Shown here piece after piece: positions 56,249 to 64,000 of a DNA stretch of 64,000 nt. The stretch covers positions 1 to 64,000 of the forward strand of contig CAWIXS010000010.1 in the NCBI GenBank assembly GCA_963840075.1. The letters run 5' to 3'. The notes beneath the pieces were generated by a model, which did not search any database, had not been told where the DNA came from, and worked only from the letters and a program-made list of their open reading frames with translations. Within the stretch, counting starts at the first letter, position 1. Every line of letters starts with the position of its first letter. The position numbers were made by a program, and so were the translations under genes. The DNA is from AWTP1-13 sp963840075. Its GTDB lineage: Bacteria > Pseudomonadota > Alphaproteobacteria > Rhizobiales > Hyphomicrobiaceae.

Positions 56249-57076
56249 ATGTCGCATGCAATCGACGCCGTGCCGCCGCCGGCTGTCGGCGGGCGGACGA
56301 CGGCGCGGAAAGGGCGCTGGCGCGGCATTGTGCGCACCGCGTTGCCGTTTCTGGTGGTCGGGGCACTGTGGGAAGCGGTGGCGCGCGCCGGCATTTTCCA
56401 TCCGCGGCTGTTTCCCTCGCTGGAGGCGGTCTTCTCCCAGCTCGTGCGGCTGACGGCGTCGGGCGTGCTGCCACACCACGCCGCCGATACCCTGCTGCGG
56501 CTGCTGGCCGGCTTTGCCATCGCGGCCGCGGCAGGCGTCGCCGTCGGCATCCTGATGGGCCGCTGGCGCCTCGCGGAGGACCTGCTGCTGGCGCCCGTCA
56601 GCATGGCGGCGCCGATCCCCGGCATCGCCTATGCGCCGCTGTTCCTGCTGTGGTTCGGACCCGGCAGCGTCTCCACTGTGATCCTGGTGGCGGTGGTGTC
56701 GGCCTTCCCCGTCGTGTTCAACACCTGGACCGGGGTGAAGGCGGTGAAGGAGGTGTGGCTGCGCTCGGCGATGGCCATGGGCGCCGGCGGGGGGCGGCTG
56801 TTCCTCAAGGTGGTGCTCCCGGGCGCGCTGCCCTACATCCTCACGGGGCTGCGCCTGGGCCTCGCACAGGCCTGGCGCATCCTGGTGGGCGTGGAGATGC
56901 TGGCGGCGGTGCCGTGGGGCCTCGGCTGGATGATCTTCGGCGCGCGCGAGTTCCTGAATACCGACGTGATGCTCGCCGGCGTCGTGGTGATCGGCGCCGT
57001 CGGCCTGGCGCTGGAGAAGGGGGTGTTCCAGCGCCTCGAGCGCGCCACCGTGGTGCGCTGGGGGATGATGTCATGA
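56249..57076 (+). CDS. ABC transporter permease, SsuC/TauC-like, first of pair
   Basis: 275 residues from the ATG at 56249 (GGGGAGGAG upstream); an in-frame ATG at 56054 is less likely. Six membrane helices, with the cytoplasmic EAA loop KEVWLRSAMAMGAGGGRLFL that contacts the ATPase. The family imports taurine, alkanesulfonates, nitrate or thiamine-precursor-like solutes. It overlaps the next gene by 4 bases. Confidence 0.9.
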   Translation: MSHAIDAVPPPAVGGRTTARKGRWRGIVRTALPFLVVGALWEAVARAGIFHPRLFPSLEAVFSQLVRLTASGVLPHHAADTLLRLLAGFAIAAAAGVAVGILMGRWRLAEDLLLAPVSMAAPIPGIAYAPLFLLWFGPGSVSTVILVAVVSAFPVVFNTWTGVKAVKEVWLRSAMAMGAGGGRLFLKVVLPGALPYILTGLRLGLAQAWRILVGVEMLAAVPWGLGWMIFGAREFLNTDVMLAGVVVIGAVGLALEKGVFQRLERATVVRWGMMS

Positions 57077-57864
57077 GCGCAGCAACGAACGGCCGCCGCT
57101 CGCTCGGCCGCGCCGCCCTTTCCCTGACGCTGCTGGCAGGCGCCTACGAGGCCCTGGCGCGCAGCGGGGCTTTCCCTGCGGCCCTGGTGCCGACCCTGCC
57201 GGCGATCGGCCTCGCCCTGTGGAGCGGGCTGGCGGACGGCTCGCTCGCCGGCCACGCCGCGAGCACGCTCTACCGCGTGCTCATCGGCATGGGCCTCGCC
57301 GTGGTGGTGGGGGTGCCGCTCGGCATCCTGATGGGCCGCCAGCGCGCGGTTGAGGGGTTCGTGCTGCCGCTTGCCAGCGCGCTGATGCCGATCCCCTCGC
57401 TCGCCTGGGTACCCGTGTTCCTCCTGTGGTTCGGGCTCGGCAACGGCACCGCCGTGGGCATCGTGTTCTACGCCGCGCTGTTCCCCGTGCTCCTGAACGC
57501 GTGGTCGGGGGTGCGCGCCGTGAACCCCCTGTGGCTGCGCGCGGCCGGCGCCATGGGCGCCGATGCGACGGCGCTGTTCCGCAAGGTGATCCTCCCGGGC
57601 GCCGCGCCCTTCATCATCACGGGCGTGCGGCAGGCGTTTCTGCGGGCCTGGATCGCGGTGGTGGGGGCGGAGATGCTCGCCGCCTCCGACTGGGGGCTCG
57701 GCTGGGTGATCTTCGACGCCAAGGAGTTCCTGCGCGCCGACGTGATGCTGGCCTCGCTGGCGGTGATCGGCCTCATCGGCCTCGCCTTCGAGCGCCTCGT
57801 CTTCGGCACGCTGGAGCGCGCCACGGTCCAGCGCTGGGGCATGGTGCGGGAGGTGCAGGGGTAG
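57073..57864 (+). CDS. ABC transporter permease, SsuC/TauC-like, second of pair
   Basis: 263 residues, coupled to the first permease by ATGA overlap. Helices VLPTLPAIGLALW, VLIGMGLAVVVGVPLGILMG, LMPIPSLAWVPVFLLWFGLG; the EAA loop is NPLWLRAAGAMGADATALFR. The two permeases are paralogues. No ATPase or binding protein gene is adjacent on either side. Confidence 0.9.
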   Translation: MSAATNGRRSLGRAALSLTLLAGAYEALARSGAFPAALVPTLPAIGLALWSGLADGSLAGHAASTLYRVLIGMGLAVVVGVPLGILMGRQRAVEGFVLPLASALMPIPSLAWVPVFLLWFGLGNGTAVGIVFYAALFPVLLNAWSGVRAVNPLWLRAAGAMGADATALFRKVILPGAAPFIITGVRQAFLRAWIAVVGAEMLAASDWGLGWVIFDAKEFLRADVMLASLAVIGLIGLAFERLVFGTLERATVQRWGMVREVQG

Positions 57865-58309
57865 CGCCGAGAGCGGACGCGTGCGCGGCCATGAGCTTGC
57901 CGGCAAGCTCTCGCGCCTGGCGCTCGCTGTACTCCCAGCCGCGCCGGCTGCACTCATCGAGCAGCGCGCGCTCGATCTGCCTCTTCCTCCCCGGTAGCCC
58001 ATGAGCGTGCAGCCATGCGCCGCCGAAGATGGCAAGATCGGCAACGAATGCGTGCGGGTGTCCTCGCGCGCTGCCGCGCAGTTGCGATGCCGACCCGGCC
58101 TGGGCGACCGCCCCCGGCCCGCCTGTGTCGCGGCCGTCCACTGGCTCGACGCAGTCGCTCGCCGAGACCGTCTCGCGCAACTCGGCGGGCCGCGGAACCT
58201 TGGCCGAGCGATCGAGGCGCTGCAGCTTCTTTGCAATCCGCTGCATCTGCCCGCCGATCTCGTCGGGCGCGGGCGGGTCCCGGTCGGTCGGCTTGCGCTT
58301 GCGGGCCAT
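57773..58309 (-). CDS. Hypothetical protein antisense to the permease end
   Basis: 178 residues from an ATG at 58309. The start MARKRKPTDRDPPAPDEIGG and the tail KRQIERALLDECSRRGWEYS, ERQARELAGKLMAAHASAL have real-protein character, charged and helical. The last 30 residues overlap the permease gene on the opposite strand and are Pro/Arg-rich, so the natural end is probably shorter. I do not recognise a domain. Confidence 0.45.
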   Translation of the reverse strand: MARKRKPTDRDPPAPDEIGGQMQRIAKKLQRLDRSAKVPRPAELRETVSASDCVEPVDGRDTGGPGAVAQAGSASQLRGSARGHPHAFVADLAIFGGAWLHAHGLPGRKRQIERALLDECSRRGWEYSERQARELAGKLMAAHASALGATPAPPAPCPSAGPWRAPACRRRGARRRGR

Positions 58310-58450
58310 GCCGCGGTCTATCCTTGCCGCACGGTTGCCGTAAGGATTTCTCGTAAGTCCTCGTCAGTGCCCGATCTCGGCGGGGCATTGTCGCAGGCCG
58401 CCGCGACCAGGAAACGAGTCCAGACTCTACCCAAGTGCTCGACTTTTATT

Positions 58451-58527
58451 TGGTAGCGGAGCCCGGACTTGAACCGGGGACCTACGGATTATGATTCCGC
58501 CGCTCTAACCAACTGAGCTACTCCGCC
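58451..58527 (-). tRNA. tRNA-Met(CAT)
   Basis: A 77-nt cloverleaf including the encoded CCA. The acceptor stem is GGCGGAG with CTCCGCT (G-U at position 1-72), D-arm AGCTCAGTTGGTTAGAGC, anticodon loop ATCATAA giving CAT, T-arm GGTTCAAGTCC. It matches the elongator tRNA-Met, not the initiator, which has a mispaired first position. Confidence 0.95.
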
Positions 58528-58792
58528 ACGCTTCGGGCAACGGGCCGCGGCTGCCGCGTGAACGGCCAGATCCGTGCCGCGCACGCCAAGCCCAGCGCGA
58601 TATAGAAAGTGCTGTTCCCCGCTGTCAAGCCGCCGTCGCTTCCTGCTTGTGACCGGGTTGCCCGCAGGAAGCGGGACCGCGTGGAGCTTGCGGCGTGCGG
58701 TTTGCCTCTCCCCGCCGCCCTCGGCCATCCCCAAGCGGTGCGCCGGCCACGATGCTCCGAGGGCGACGGGGGAGCGTGGGTTGAGATGCAGC

Positions 58793-59713
58793 CACGGGCA
58801 CCGACCTCTCGGCGACCTCGAGACCGCAACCACGGCCGGCACGCTCCTCGGGGCGCCGCTCGCGTTTCCGATCATCCTCGCCCCGGTCGCCTATCAGAGG
58901 CTCGCCCACCCCGACGGTGAGCTGGCAACCGTGCCCGGCGCGTCGGCGGCGTCGGCGTGGATGACGGTGAGCACGCTCGCCAGCGTGCGCATGGAGGAGA
59001 TCGCCAAGGCGGCGCAGACCGTGCTCTGGTTCCAGCTCGACATGCAGGAGAGGAGGGAGGCCACGCTGCGCCTCGTGCGGCGTGCCGAGGCCGCCGGCTA
59101 CCGGGCGCTGATGGTCACCGTGGACGCGGCGGTCAACGGCGTGCGCAACGAGGAGCAGCGCGCAGGGTTCAATCTGGCGCGGCACGTGCGGCCGGCCAAT
59201 CTCGACGGGTCGCGGGTCCGGGCGAGAGTCCCGTGTTCAAGGGCATGCTCGCCCAAGCGCCAACCTGGGAGGACATCGCCTGGCTCAGAGCCGAGACGCG
59301 GCTGCCGCTGCTCCTCAAGGGCATCGTGCACCCACTCGATGCAGAGCGGGCGATTGCCGCCGGCGCCGACGGCATCGTCGTCTCCAACCACGGCGGGCGC
59401 ACGCTCGACACGCTGCCAGCCAGCATCGCGGCGCTCGAGGTGGTGGCACAACGCGTGCGCGGCCGGGTGCCCCTGCTGGTCGACGGCGGCGTCCGGCGCG
59501 GCACCGTTGTGCTGAAATGCCTCGCTCGGTGCAAGTGCGGCGATGGTCGGCCAGCCCATCGTGCATGCGCTGGCGGTGGCGGGCGCCGTGGGCGTCGTGC
59601 ACCTCATCACGATCGTGCGCGCCGAATTCGAGGCGGCGATGGCGCTGACCGGCTGCGCCTCGCTGGTAGAGGTCGACCGCAGCGTGCTGTGGAGCAGCGT
59701 GCGGTCGGGTTGA
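58793..59713 (+). pseudogene. FMN-dependent alpha-hydroxyacid oxidase, decayed
   Basis: Segments in three frames add up to the FMN_dh family: TATTAGTLLGAPLAFPIILA, VTVDAAVNGVRNEEQRAGFN, then APTWEDIAWLRAETRLPLLL, GIVVSNHGGRTLDTLPASI (the active-site His), and ASAAMVGQPIVHALAVAGAV to TGCASLVEVDRSVLWSSVRS and stop at 59713. Shifts occur near 59215 and near 59530, and the N-terminal third is missing. Relatives oxidise lactate, glycolate or mandelate. Confidence 0.8.
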
Positions 59714-59734
59714 CAGCGCGGGCGGGAAGCCGGC

Positions 59735-60454
59735 TCAGGCGGCGGGCTCGCCGCCGCCGGCCTTGCGGAAGCGCAGCATGGTGAAGAGGCCCATCGGGCG
59801 CAGGCGGTAGCGCTCGATCAGCTCCAGGTCCTCGCACACCATCACCCGCTGCTGGTCGAACACCGGGCGCCAGCCCAGCTTGCCGCCGAACGGCGCCATG
59901 CGGCGCTCCACCCAGCCGCGGAACCCCTCCTCGGTGCTGAAATGGTTGACGATCAGCACCTCTCCATCCGGGCGGCACACGCGCGCCAGCTCGCGCATGA
60001 CCTTCTCGGGCTCCGGCACCACGGTCATGACGAACATGGCGGCGACGGTGTCGAACGAGCCGTCGGGGAATTTCAGGTCGCCGGCGTCCATCTCGTGCAG
60101 GCCGGTGACGTTGGTGAGCCCCAACGCCGCGACGCGCTCGCGCGCCTTCCCCAGCATCTCGGGCGAGAGGTCGATGCCGACGATCTCCAGCTCGCGGCGG
60201 TAGGCCGGCAGCGACAGGCCGGTGCCGACGCCCACCTCCAGCACGCGCCCGGAGCGCGTGTTGATGATCTCCACGGCGTGCTTGCGCGCCTCGGAGGCGA
60301 CCCACCCGAAGGTGTTGTCGTAGACGGGGGCCCAGCGCCGGTAGGCGGTCCTGATCGCCCCCTCGTTCATGCGCGCGTCGTCCTGCGCGGCCGAGCGGCC
60401 ACTGCGCGGCTTCCTTGCCGCCGGCGGCGTCTCGCTGGAACGCATCGGCTCCAT
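59735..60454 (-). CDS. pmtA: PmtA-like phosphatidylethanolamine N-methyltransferase
   Basis: 239 residues from the ATG at 60454, with a GAGGAGA site; a GTG at 60460 is the alternative. The SAM motif is RVLEVGVGTGLSLP and YRRWAPVYDNTFGWVA matches the PmtA N-terminus, as does KVMRELARVCRPDGEVLIVN. PmtA makes phosphatidylcholine from phosphatidylethanolamine at the membrane in alphaproteobacteria. Adjacent to mnmA on the same strand, 27 bases apart. Confidence 0.75.
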   Translation of the reverse strand: MEPMRSSETPPAARKPRSGRSAAQDDARMNEGAIRTAYRRWAPVYDNTFGWVASEARKHAVEIINTRSGRVLEVGVGTGLSLPAYRRELEIVGIDLSPEMLGKARERVAALGLTNVTGLHEMDAGDLKFPDGSFDTVAAMFVMTVVPEPEKVMRELARVCRPDGEVLIVNHFSTEEGFRGWVERRMAPFGGKLGWRPVFDQQRVMVCEDLELIERYRLRPMGLFTMLRFRKAGGGEPAA

Positions 60455-60481
60455 GGTCACTGTCTCCTCAATGCTCCATCC

Positions 60482-61678
60482 TCACCCCGCGGCTGGCGCA
60501 TCGGCCCCCGCAAATCCCTCGAGCCCGCCCTGGCGGGCCGGCGCCTCGCCTGGGCCGGCGCTCTCGATCCAGCCCCCGCCCAGAACGCGGGCGCGCGGGC
60601 CAACGTCGGCATAAAGCACGCACGCCTGGCCCACTGCGACGCCGTATTCCGCCGCGGCCAGGAGCACCCTGGCCTTCGAGCCGTCGGGACAGAGCCTCGC
60701 CGCCTGCAGCGGGGCGCTCGAGCGGATGCGCACGGCGACATCCATGCCCGCCTCGGCGAGCGGCTCGTCGCCCAGCCAGTTCACGTCCCTCAGGCCGATC
60801 GCGCGGATGCGCAGGCTCTCGCGCGGACCCACCACCACCTGCCTCCGGCCGGGATCGAGGCGCACCACGTAGAGCGGCTCTGCGCCGGCGATCCCAAGTC
60901 CGCGGCGCTGGCCGATGGTATAGTGAATGATGCCGTCGTGGCGCCCGAGCACACGCCCGTCCACATGCACGATGTCGCCGGGCTCGGCCGCGCCGGGATG
61001 GAGGCGCTCCACCACGCCAGAATAGCGCCCCTCGGGCACGAAACAGATGTCCTGGCTGTCGGACTTGGCCGCGACGGGCAGGTCGAGGTCGCGCGCCAGC
61101 GCCCGTACCTCGGCCTTGGCGAGCCCGCCCAGTGGAAACAGCAACTGGGCGAGCTGGGCGCGCGCGGTGGCGAACAGGAAGTAGCTCTGGTCGCGCTCGG
61201 CATCGTGCGCCCGGTAGAGCTGCGGGCCGCCCGGGCCCTCGCGCAGCTCGATATAGTGGCCCGTCGCCAGCTTGTCGGCGCCGAGCTCCCCGGCGGTCGC
61301 GAGCAGGTCCTGGAACTTGATGCGCTGGTTGCACATGACGCATGGGATTGGCGTCTCGCCCGCGGCGTAGCTCGCGGCGAACGGGCGCATGACAGCCGCC
61401 TTGAAGCGCTCCTCGTAGTCGAGCACGTAGTGGGGGATGCCCAGCCGGGCGGCGACCCGGCGCGCGTCGTGAATGTCCTGGCCGGCGCAGCAGCTCCCGC
61501 GCCGCCCGGTGGCCTCACCGTGGTCGTAGAGCTGCAGCGTGACGCCGATCACCTCGTGCCCCTGGCGACTGAGAAGGCCAGCCACGACCGAGGAATCGAC
61601 GCCGCCCGACATGGCAACCACCACGCGCCGGCCGGGCGAGGGCGTGCGCGTGCCGGACGGCTGGTGCAGGCGGGCCAT
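60482..61678 (-). CDS. mnmA: tRNA-specific 2-thiouridylase MnmA
   Basis: 398 residues; forms 2-thiouridine at position 34 of Glu/Gln/Lys tRNAs. The PP-loop motif is VAMSGGVDSSVVAG at about 22-34; the catalytic Cys pair is Cys116 in CVMCNQ and Cys211 in SQDICFVPEG. The C-terminal beta-barrel (RIRSSAPLQAARLCPD) is complete. Start at 61678. Confidence 0.96.
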   Translation of the reverse strand: MARLHQPSGTRTPSPGRRVVVAMSGGVDSSVVAGLLSRQGHEVIGVTLQLYDHGEATGRRGSCCAGQDIHDARRVAARLGIPHYVLDYEERFKAAVMRPFAASYAAGETPIPCVMCNQRIKFQDLLATAGELGADKLATGHYIELREGPGGPQLYRAHDAERDQSYFLFATARAQLAQLLFPLGGLAKAEVRALARDLDLPVAAKSDSQDICFVPEGRYSGVVERLHPGAAEPGDIVHVDGRVLGRHDGIIHYTIGQRRGLGIAGAEPLYVVRLDPGRRQVVVGPRESLRIRAIGLRDVNWLGDEPLAEAGMDVAVRIRSSAPLQAARLCPDGSKARVLLAAAEYGVAVGQACVLYADVGPRARVLGGGWIESAGPGEAPARQGGLEGFAGADAPAAG

Positions 61679-61909
61679 GGCGGCGTTGGCGGCTTCGGGG
61701 TGCGCGGGGCGTTACGGCTCGAGGGGTGAATTCAACCAAATATGGCGGGGTGTCTCGGCACAATCAAGGCGGGTGTGGGCGGCGCACAAGGTGCGATGCG
61801 GGAGGGGCCCCGCTCCGGAAAAACAGCGGCCCCGAGACGATCCCGTAGCTGATCGTTAACCGTGCTGTCCCAGAATGGCACGATCGACAGCAGGGAAAAG
61901 GGCGGCGCG

Positions 61910-62245
61910 ATGCGCCCACGCTCCACGTCACTCGCCGGCGCCTCGGCAAGGGCCCGGACGCCCGGCACCACGCCCGGCACCACGCCCGGCACCACGCCCG
62001 ACACCGCGCCCGGGGCGGGCGTGCGCATTGCCGAGGCCTTGGTGCGGCGCCTCATCGTGCAGCTTCAACTCAACGCGGCGGAATGCGCGACGGCGCGCAC
62101 GCAGCTGGCCGCCGACATCGCCCTGCTGCGCCGCCGCGTCCTGGCGGAGCGCCTGCGCATGGCCCGCGCGGTCCTCAACCGCGCCGCGGCCGCCGGCGAC
62201 GACTGGCTGTGCGAGCCCGACCCGCGCCGCCCGCCACGCCGTTGA
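61910..62245 (+). CDS. Small hypothetical protein with a TPGT repeat
   Basis: 111 residues from the ATG at 61910, after a G-rich site; a GTG at 61862 is a possible earlier start. Residues 19-35 are TPGTTPGTTPGTTPDTAPG, coded by a 12-bp tandem repeat, then a helical tail (RLIVQLQLNAAECATARTQL, AADIALLRRRVLAERLRMAR) that looks like a coiled coil. No family recognised; convincing codon use but no homologue known to me. Confidence 0.4.
   Translation: MRPRSTSLAGASARARTPGTTPGTTPGTTPDTAPGAGVRIAEALVRRLIVQLQLNAAECATARTQLAADIALLRRRVLAERLRMARAVLNRAAAAGDDWLCEPDPRRPPRR
61960..62007. repeat. 12-bp tandem repeat (GCCCGGCACCAC, four units)
   Basis: Three perfect units of GCCCGGCACCAC and a fourth with two changes (GCCCGACACCGC). 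It encodes the TPGT repeat of the small protein at 61910. Such a repeat can vary in copy number between strains. Confidence 0.85.
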
Positions 62246-62280
62246 CCACCCGCCGGCGTCTGGCCGCACAAAGGCCCGGC

Positions 62281-62370
62281 TGGCGGACAGGGAGGGATTC
62301 GAACCCCCGGAGGACTTGCGCCCTCGTCCGCTTTCAAGGCGGATGCATTAAACCACTCTGCCACCTGTCC
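62281..62370 (-). tRNA. tRNA-Ser(TGA)
   Basis: 90 nt including encoded CCA. Acceptor GGACAGG with CCTGTCC, anticodon stem TCCGC/GCGGA around loop CTTGAAA (anticodon TGA), a long variable arm GAGGGCGCAAGTCCTC, T-arm GGTTCGAATCC. The long variable arm is diagnostic for a class II tRNA. An RHS remnant begins about 150 bases beyond its 5' end. Confidence 0.96.
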
Positions 62371-62747
62371 CGCGCGGGAGTGTCTAGCAAATAGTGCGCC
62401 TGCCGCAAGATGCGCGGCTCCCTCTCCCCGCCGCTCTCGGCCCTCCATGCGGGCACGCTCGATGCACCACCGCCAGGCCGGCCTGCACCGGGCCGCTTCG
62501 ACCAGCTCCGCCCCTCGGGCGAGACGCTCTACCTGTCCGGGCCCGGGGTGCTCGCCGAGCGCCACGCGGGCGTGGGCAGCGGCGAGGTGCGCTGGACCAA
62601 CGACCTCATCATCGGCGGGCGGCTCGTCGGCGTGCACATCCAGAAGGCCGACGAGAGCACGGCGAGGCGCTACTTCCACACCGACCACCTGGGCTCGATC
62701 TCCGTCATCACCAGCGAGGCGGGCGGGACGGTGGAGCGGCTCTGCGT

Positions 62748-62784
62748 AGCCTGTCCCCTGGTCGGCGCAGCCGAGCCCGGGGAA
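62748..62784. repeat. 37-bp GC-rich hairpin, copy 1
   Basis: Starts AGCCTGTCCCCTGGTC and ends GCCGAGCCCGGGGAA. The arms pair as TCCCC(T)GGTCGGC with GCCGAGCCCGGGGA around GCA. It sits between LC and AWGKRR of the RHS frame, where YD is expected. It matches copy 2 at 36 of 37 bases. Confidence 0.85.
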
Positions 62785-62920
62785 TGCCTGGGGCAAGCGG
62801 CGCCATGAGAACGGCGAGCCCGATCCGGCGGGCTCCATCGTCAGCGAGGACGAGCCGCGGCTTCACGGGCCACGAGCAGCTCGACTCCGTCGGCCTGATC
62901 CACATGAACGGGCGCGTGGA

Positions 62921-62957
62921 AGCCTGTCCCCGGGTCGGCGCAGCCGAGCCCGGGGAA
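62921..62957. repeat. 37-bp GC-rich hairpin, copy 2
   Basis: AGCCTGTCCCCGGGTCGG to GCCCGGGGAA, with better arm pairing than copy 1 (TCCCCGGG with CCCGGGGA). It sits between HMNGRV and PLLGRFG of the RHS frame, where YD is expected. The shared insertion context TAyGAy implies a site preference. Confidence 0.85.
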
Positions 62958-63466
62958 CCCGCTCTTGGGCCGCTTCGGCTCGCCCGACCCGATGACGGAG
63001 AGCCCGTTCTCCACGCAGGGCTGGAACCGCTACAGCTACGTGGGCAACTCTCCCGTCAACTTCACCGACCCCTCCGGCTACTGCTTCATGGGCTGCTTCT
63101 GGCAGCCCGCGTTCAAGGCCATCGGCAACTTCTTCGAGAGGAACTGGGTCGCGATCCTGCAGGTCGCAGCAACCGCAATGTGCGGGGGCAATCCGGCCTG
63201 TGCCGGTGTGGTCGCCTTCGCTGTCACTGGCGTTACCAGCGGCGACCTCGGCATGGCGTTCAGGGCCGGCGTTACGGCCTTCATCACCGCCACGGCCTTC
63301 CAGATTGTCGGGCAAATGCTGGGAGGCAACACTTCGAACTCGGGCCCTACAGGAGCGCCCATTGATGATGCGCGGGCCGCCTTCTATGCCCAGTATGGAC
63401 CGCCGATGTACCAAACCCAGTTGCCGGGCATATACGTCCAGGGGGCACCCCTCTCACCAAACATAC

Positions 63467-64000
63467 CTATGCCGTTAGCTCAGGTTGCCGAAACCAGCGG
63501 CAGCGCCGCGTGTCGTCGATCAGTGATCGCATGGTCAGCGGCTGGCGCGCGACGAGCTGCTCGATGACGCGCGCCGCGATCCGCCCGACGCCGTTGGTCT
63601 TGCGCCGGTTGTGGCGGAAGGCGAACTCGTCGAGGTAGGCCTGCAGGTGCTTGGGCGCCACCGCGCCCGCATGCGTGCCGAGCAGCCAGCGCTTCAGCAG
63701 CGAGATGGTCCAGTGGCAGACCTGCAGGGCGTCGCTCTCGCGCCGCTCGGCCTTGGTCTGCACGACCCTCTCGTAGGGCCGCTCGCCCAGGCTGTCGCCG
63801 TCGTAGCTGGCGAGCCCGTCCGTCACCACGCGCGCGTCGGGCGCGACCTGGCCGTCGGCGAAGCGCTTGAGCGTGGCCTTATCGTTGGTCTCGGCGTGGG
63901 CGAGGCGCACGCGGCCGTCCGCCTCCGCCGCCACCAGCACCAGCTCCTTGTGCGGGCCGCCTTTTCCCCCCACCAGCGCCTCGTCCATCTGCACGAAAGG
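63467..64000 (-). CDS. IS1595-family (ISXO2-like) transposase, N-terminus outside window
   Basis: At least 177 residues are in the window. DDE domain: QMDEALVGGKGGPHKELVLV with the first Asp, VVTDGLASYDGDSLGE with the second, and LQAYLDEFAFRHNRRKTNG carrying the final Asn/acidic site; HWTISLLKRWLLGTHAG is typical of ISXO2. The N-terminal zinc ribbon and start are past 64000. The end at 63467 lies in or beside the RHS variable domain, so the element probably inserted there. Confidence 0.9.
   Translation of the reverse strand, partial: PFVQMDEALVGGKGGPHKELVLVAAEADGRVRLAHAETNDKATLKRFADGQVAPDARVVTDGLASYDGDSLGERPYERVVQTKAERRESDALQVCHWTISLLKRWLLGTHAGAVAPKHLQAYLDEFAFRHNRRKTNGVGRIAARVIEQLVARQPLTMRSLIDDTRRCRWFRQPELTA

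Larger units (their letters stand above)
62518..63460 (+). pseudogene. RHS-repeat protein C-terminal fragment, interrupted three times
   Basis: Segments in different frames read ETLYLSGPGVLAERHAGVGS, YFHTDHLGSISVITSEAGGT, RGFTGHEQLDSVGLIHMNGR and GRFGSPDPMTESPFSTQGWN then RYSYVGNSPVNFTDPSGYC, which is the RHS core-associated domain. Two 37-bp hairpin insertions break the frame (62748, 62921), and the variable C-terminus runs into an IS1595-type element near 63460. The N-terminus of the protein is missing. Intact RHS proteins are large secreted toxins or adhesins; this is a decayed fragment beside tRNA-Ser. Confidence 0.8.

Overview
The window is a GC-rich chromosomal segment, most likely from an alphaproteobacterium outside the well-studied genera. 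The best lineage markers are the housekeeping block at 9.8-16.7 kb (rpoD, dnaG, a GatB/YqeY-domain gene and a divergent carA, an arrangement I associate with alphaproteobacteria), a DnaG that lacks most zinc-finger ligands, a PmtA-type phospholipid methyltransferase, and many solute-binding proteins of the Bug/TctC and TAXI type. No rRNA operon, CRISPR array or prophage is visible.

Layout. 0-3.3 kb holds an epoxide-hydrolase-like gene cut by the window edge, a DUF4189 protein, a thioredoxin-fold protein, a small secreted protein and a YaiI-type protein. 3.3-9.8 kb is accessory DNA: an IS110-family element that truncates a nucleoside 2-deoxyribosyltransferase, then a broken Type IIG (Eco57I-like) restriction-methylase. 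9.8-16.7 kb is the rpoD-dnaG-yqeY-carA core. 17.3-30 kb is metabolic: an indolepyruvate:ferredoxin oxidoreductase, a CaiB-type CoA transferase, a dienelactone-hydrolase-like protein, a hydroxyacid dehydrogenase, an ADP-forming acyl-CoA ligase and a nitroreductase. 30-34.5 kb carries membrane and secreted proteins, including an HtrA-like protein without a catalytic triad, tandem secreted paralogues and a cytochrome c/beta-propeller gene. 34.6-38.2 kb is a tripartite tricarboxylate transporter operon with an embedded GNAT gene. 38.2-48.3 kb holds oxidoreductases, a cupin, a periplasmic binding domain/Sel1 fusion, an orphan Bug protein and two tandem TAXI binding proteins. 48.4-58.3 kb holds an exonuclease-CBS-DUF294 fusion, an iron-binding ABC component with a terminator and a candidate iron box, a haloacid dehalogenase/3-hydroxyisobutyrate dehydrogenase/enoyl-CoA hydratase cluster and two ABC permeases. 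58.4-64 kb holds tRNA-Met, a decayed FMN oxidase, pmtA, mnmA, tRNA-Ser, an RHS remnant and an IS1595-family transposase cut by the window edge.

Two features run through the whole window. First, intergenic spaces carry several families of short palindromic repeats (cores GGGTGCAATA, GGGGTCAGACCC, TAGGTTGGGTC, TAGGGCGGATTA and others), mostly at gene 3' ends. Second, at least eight recognisable genes are split by one-base shifts, which suggests either real decay or uncorrected indels in the source assembly. The most unusual single observation is a 37-bp GC-rich hairpin present twice inside the RHS remnant, each copy sitting exactly where a conserved Tyr-Asp pair is expected. I found no clearly new multi-gene system.
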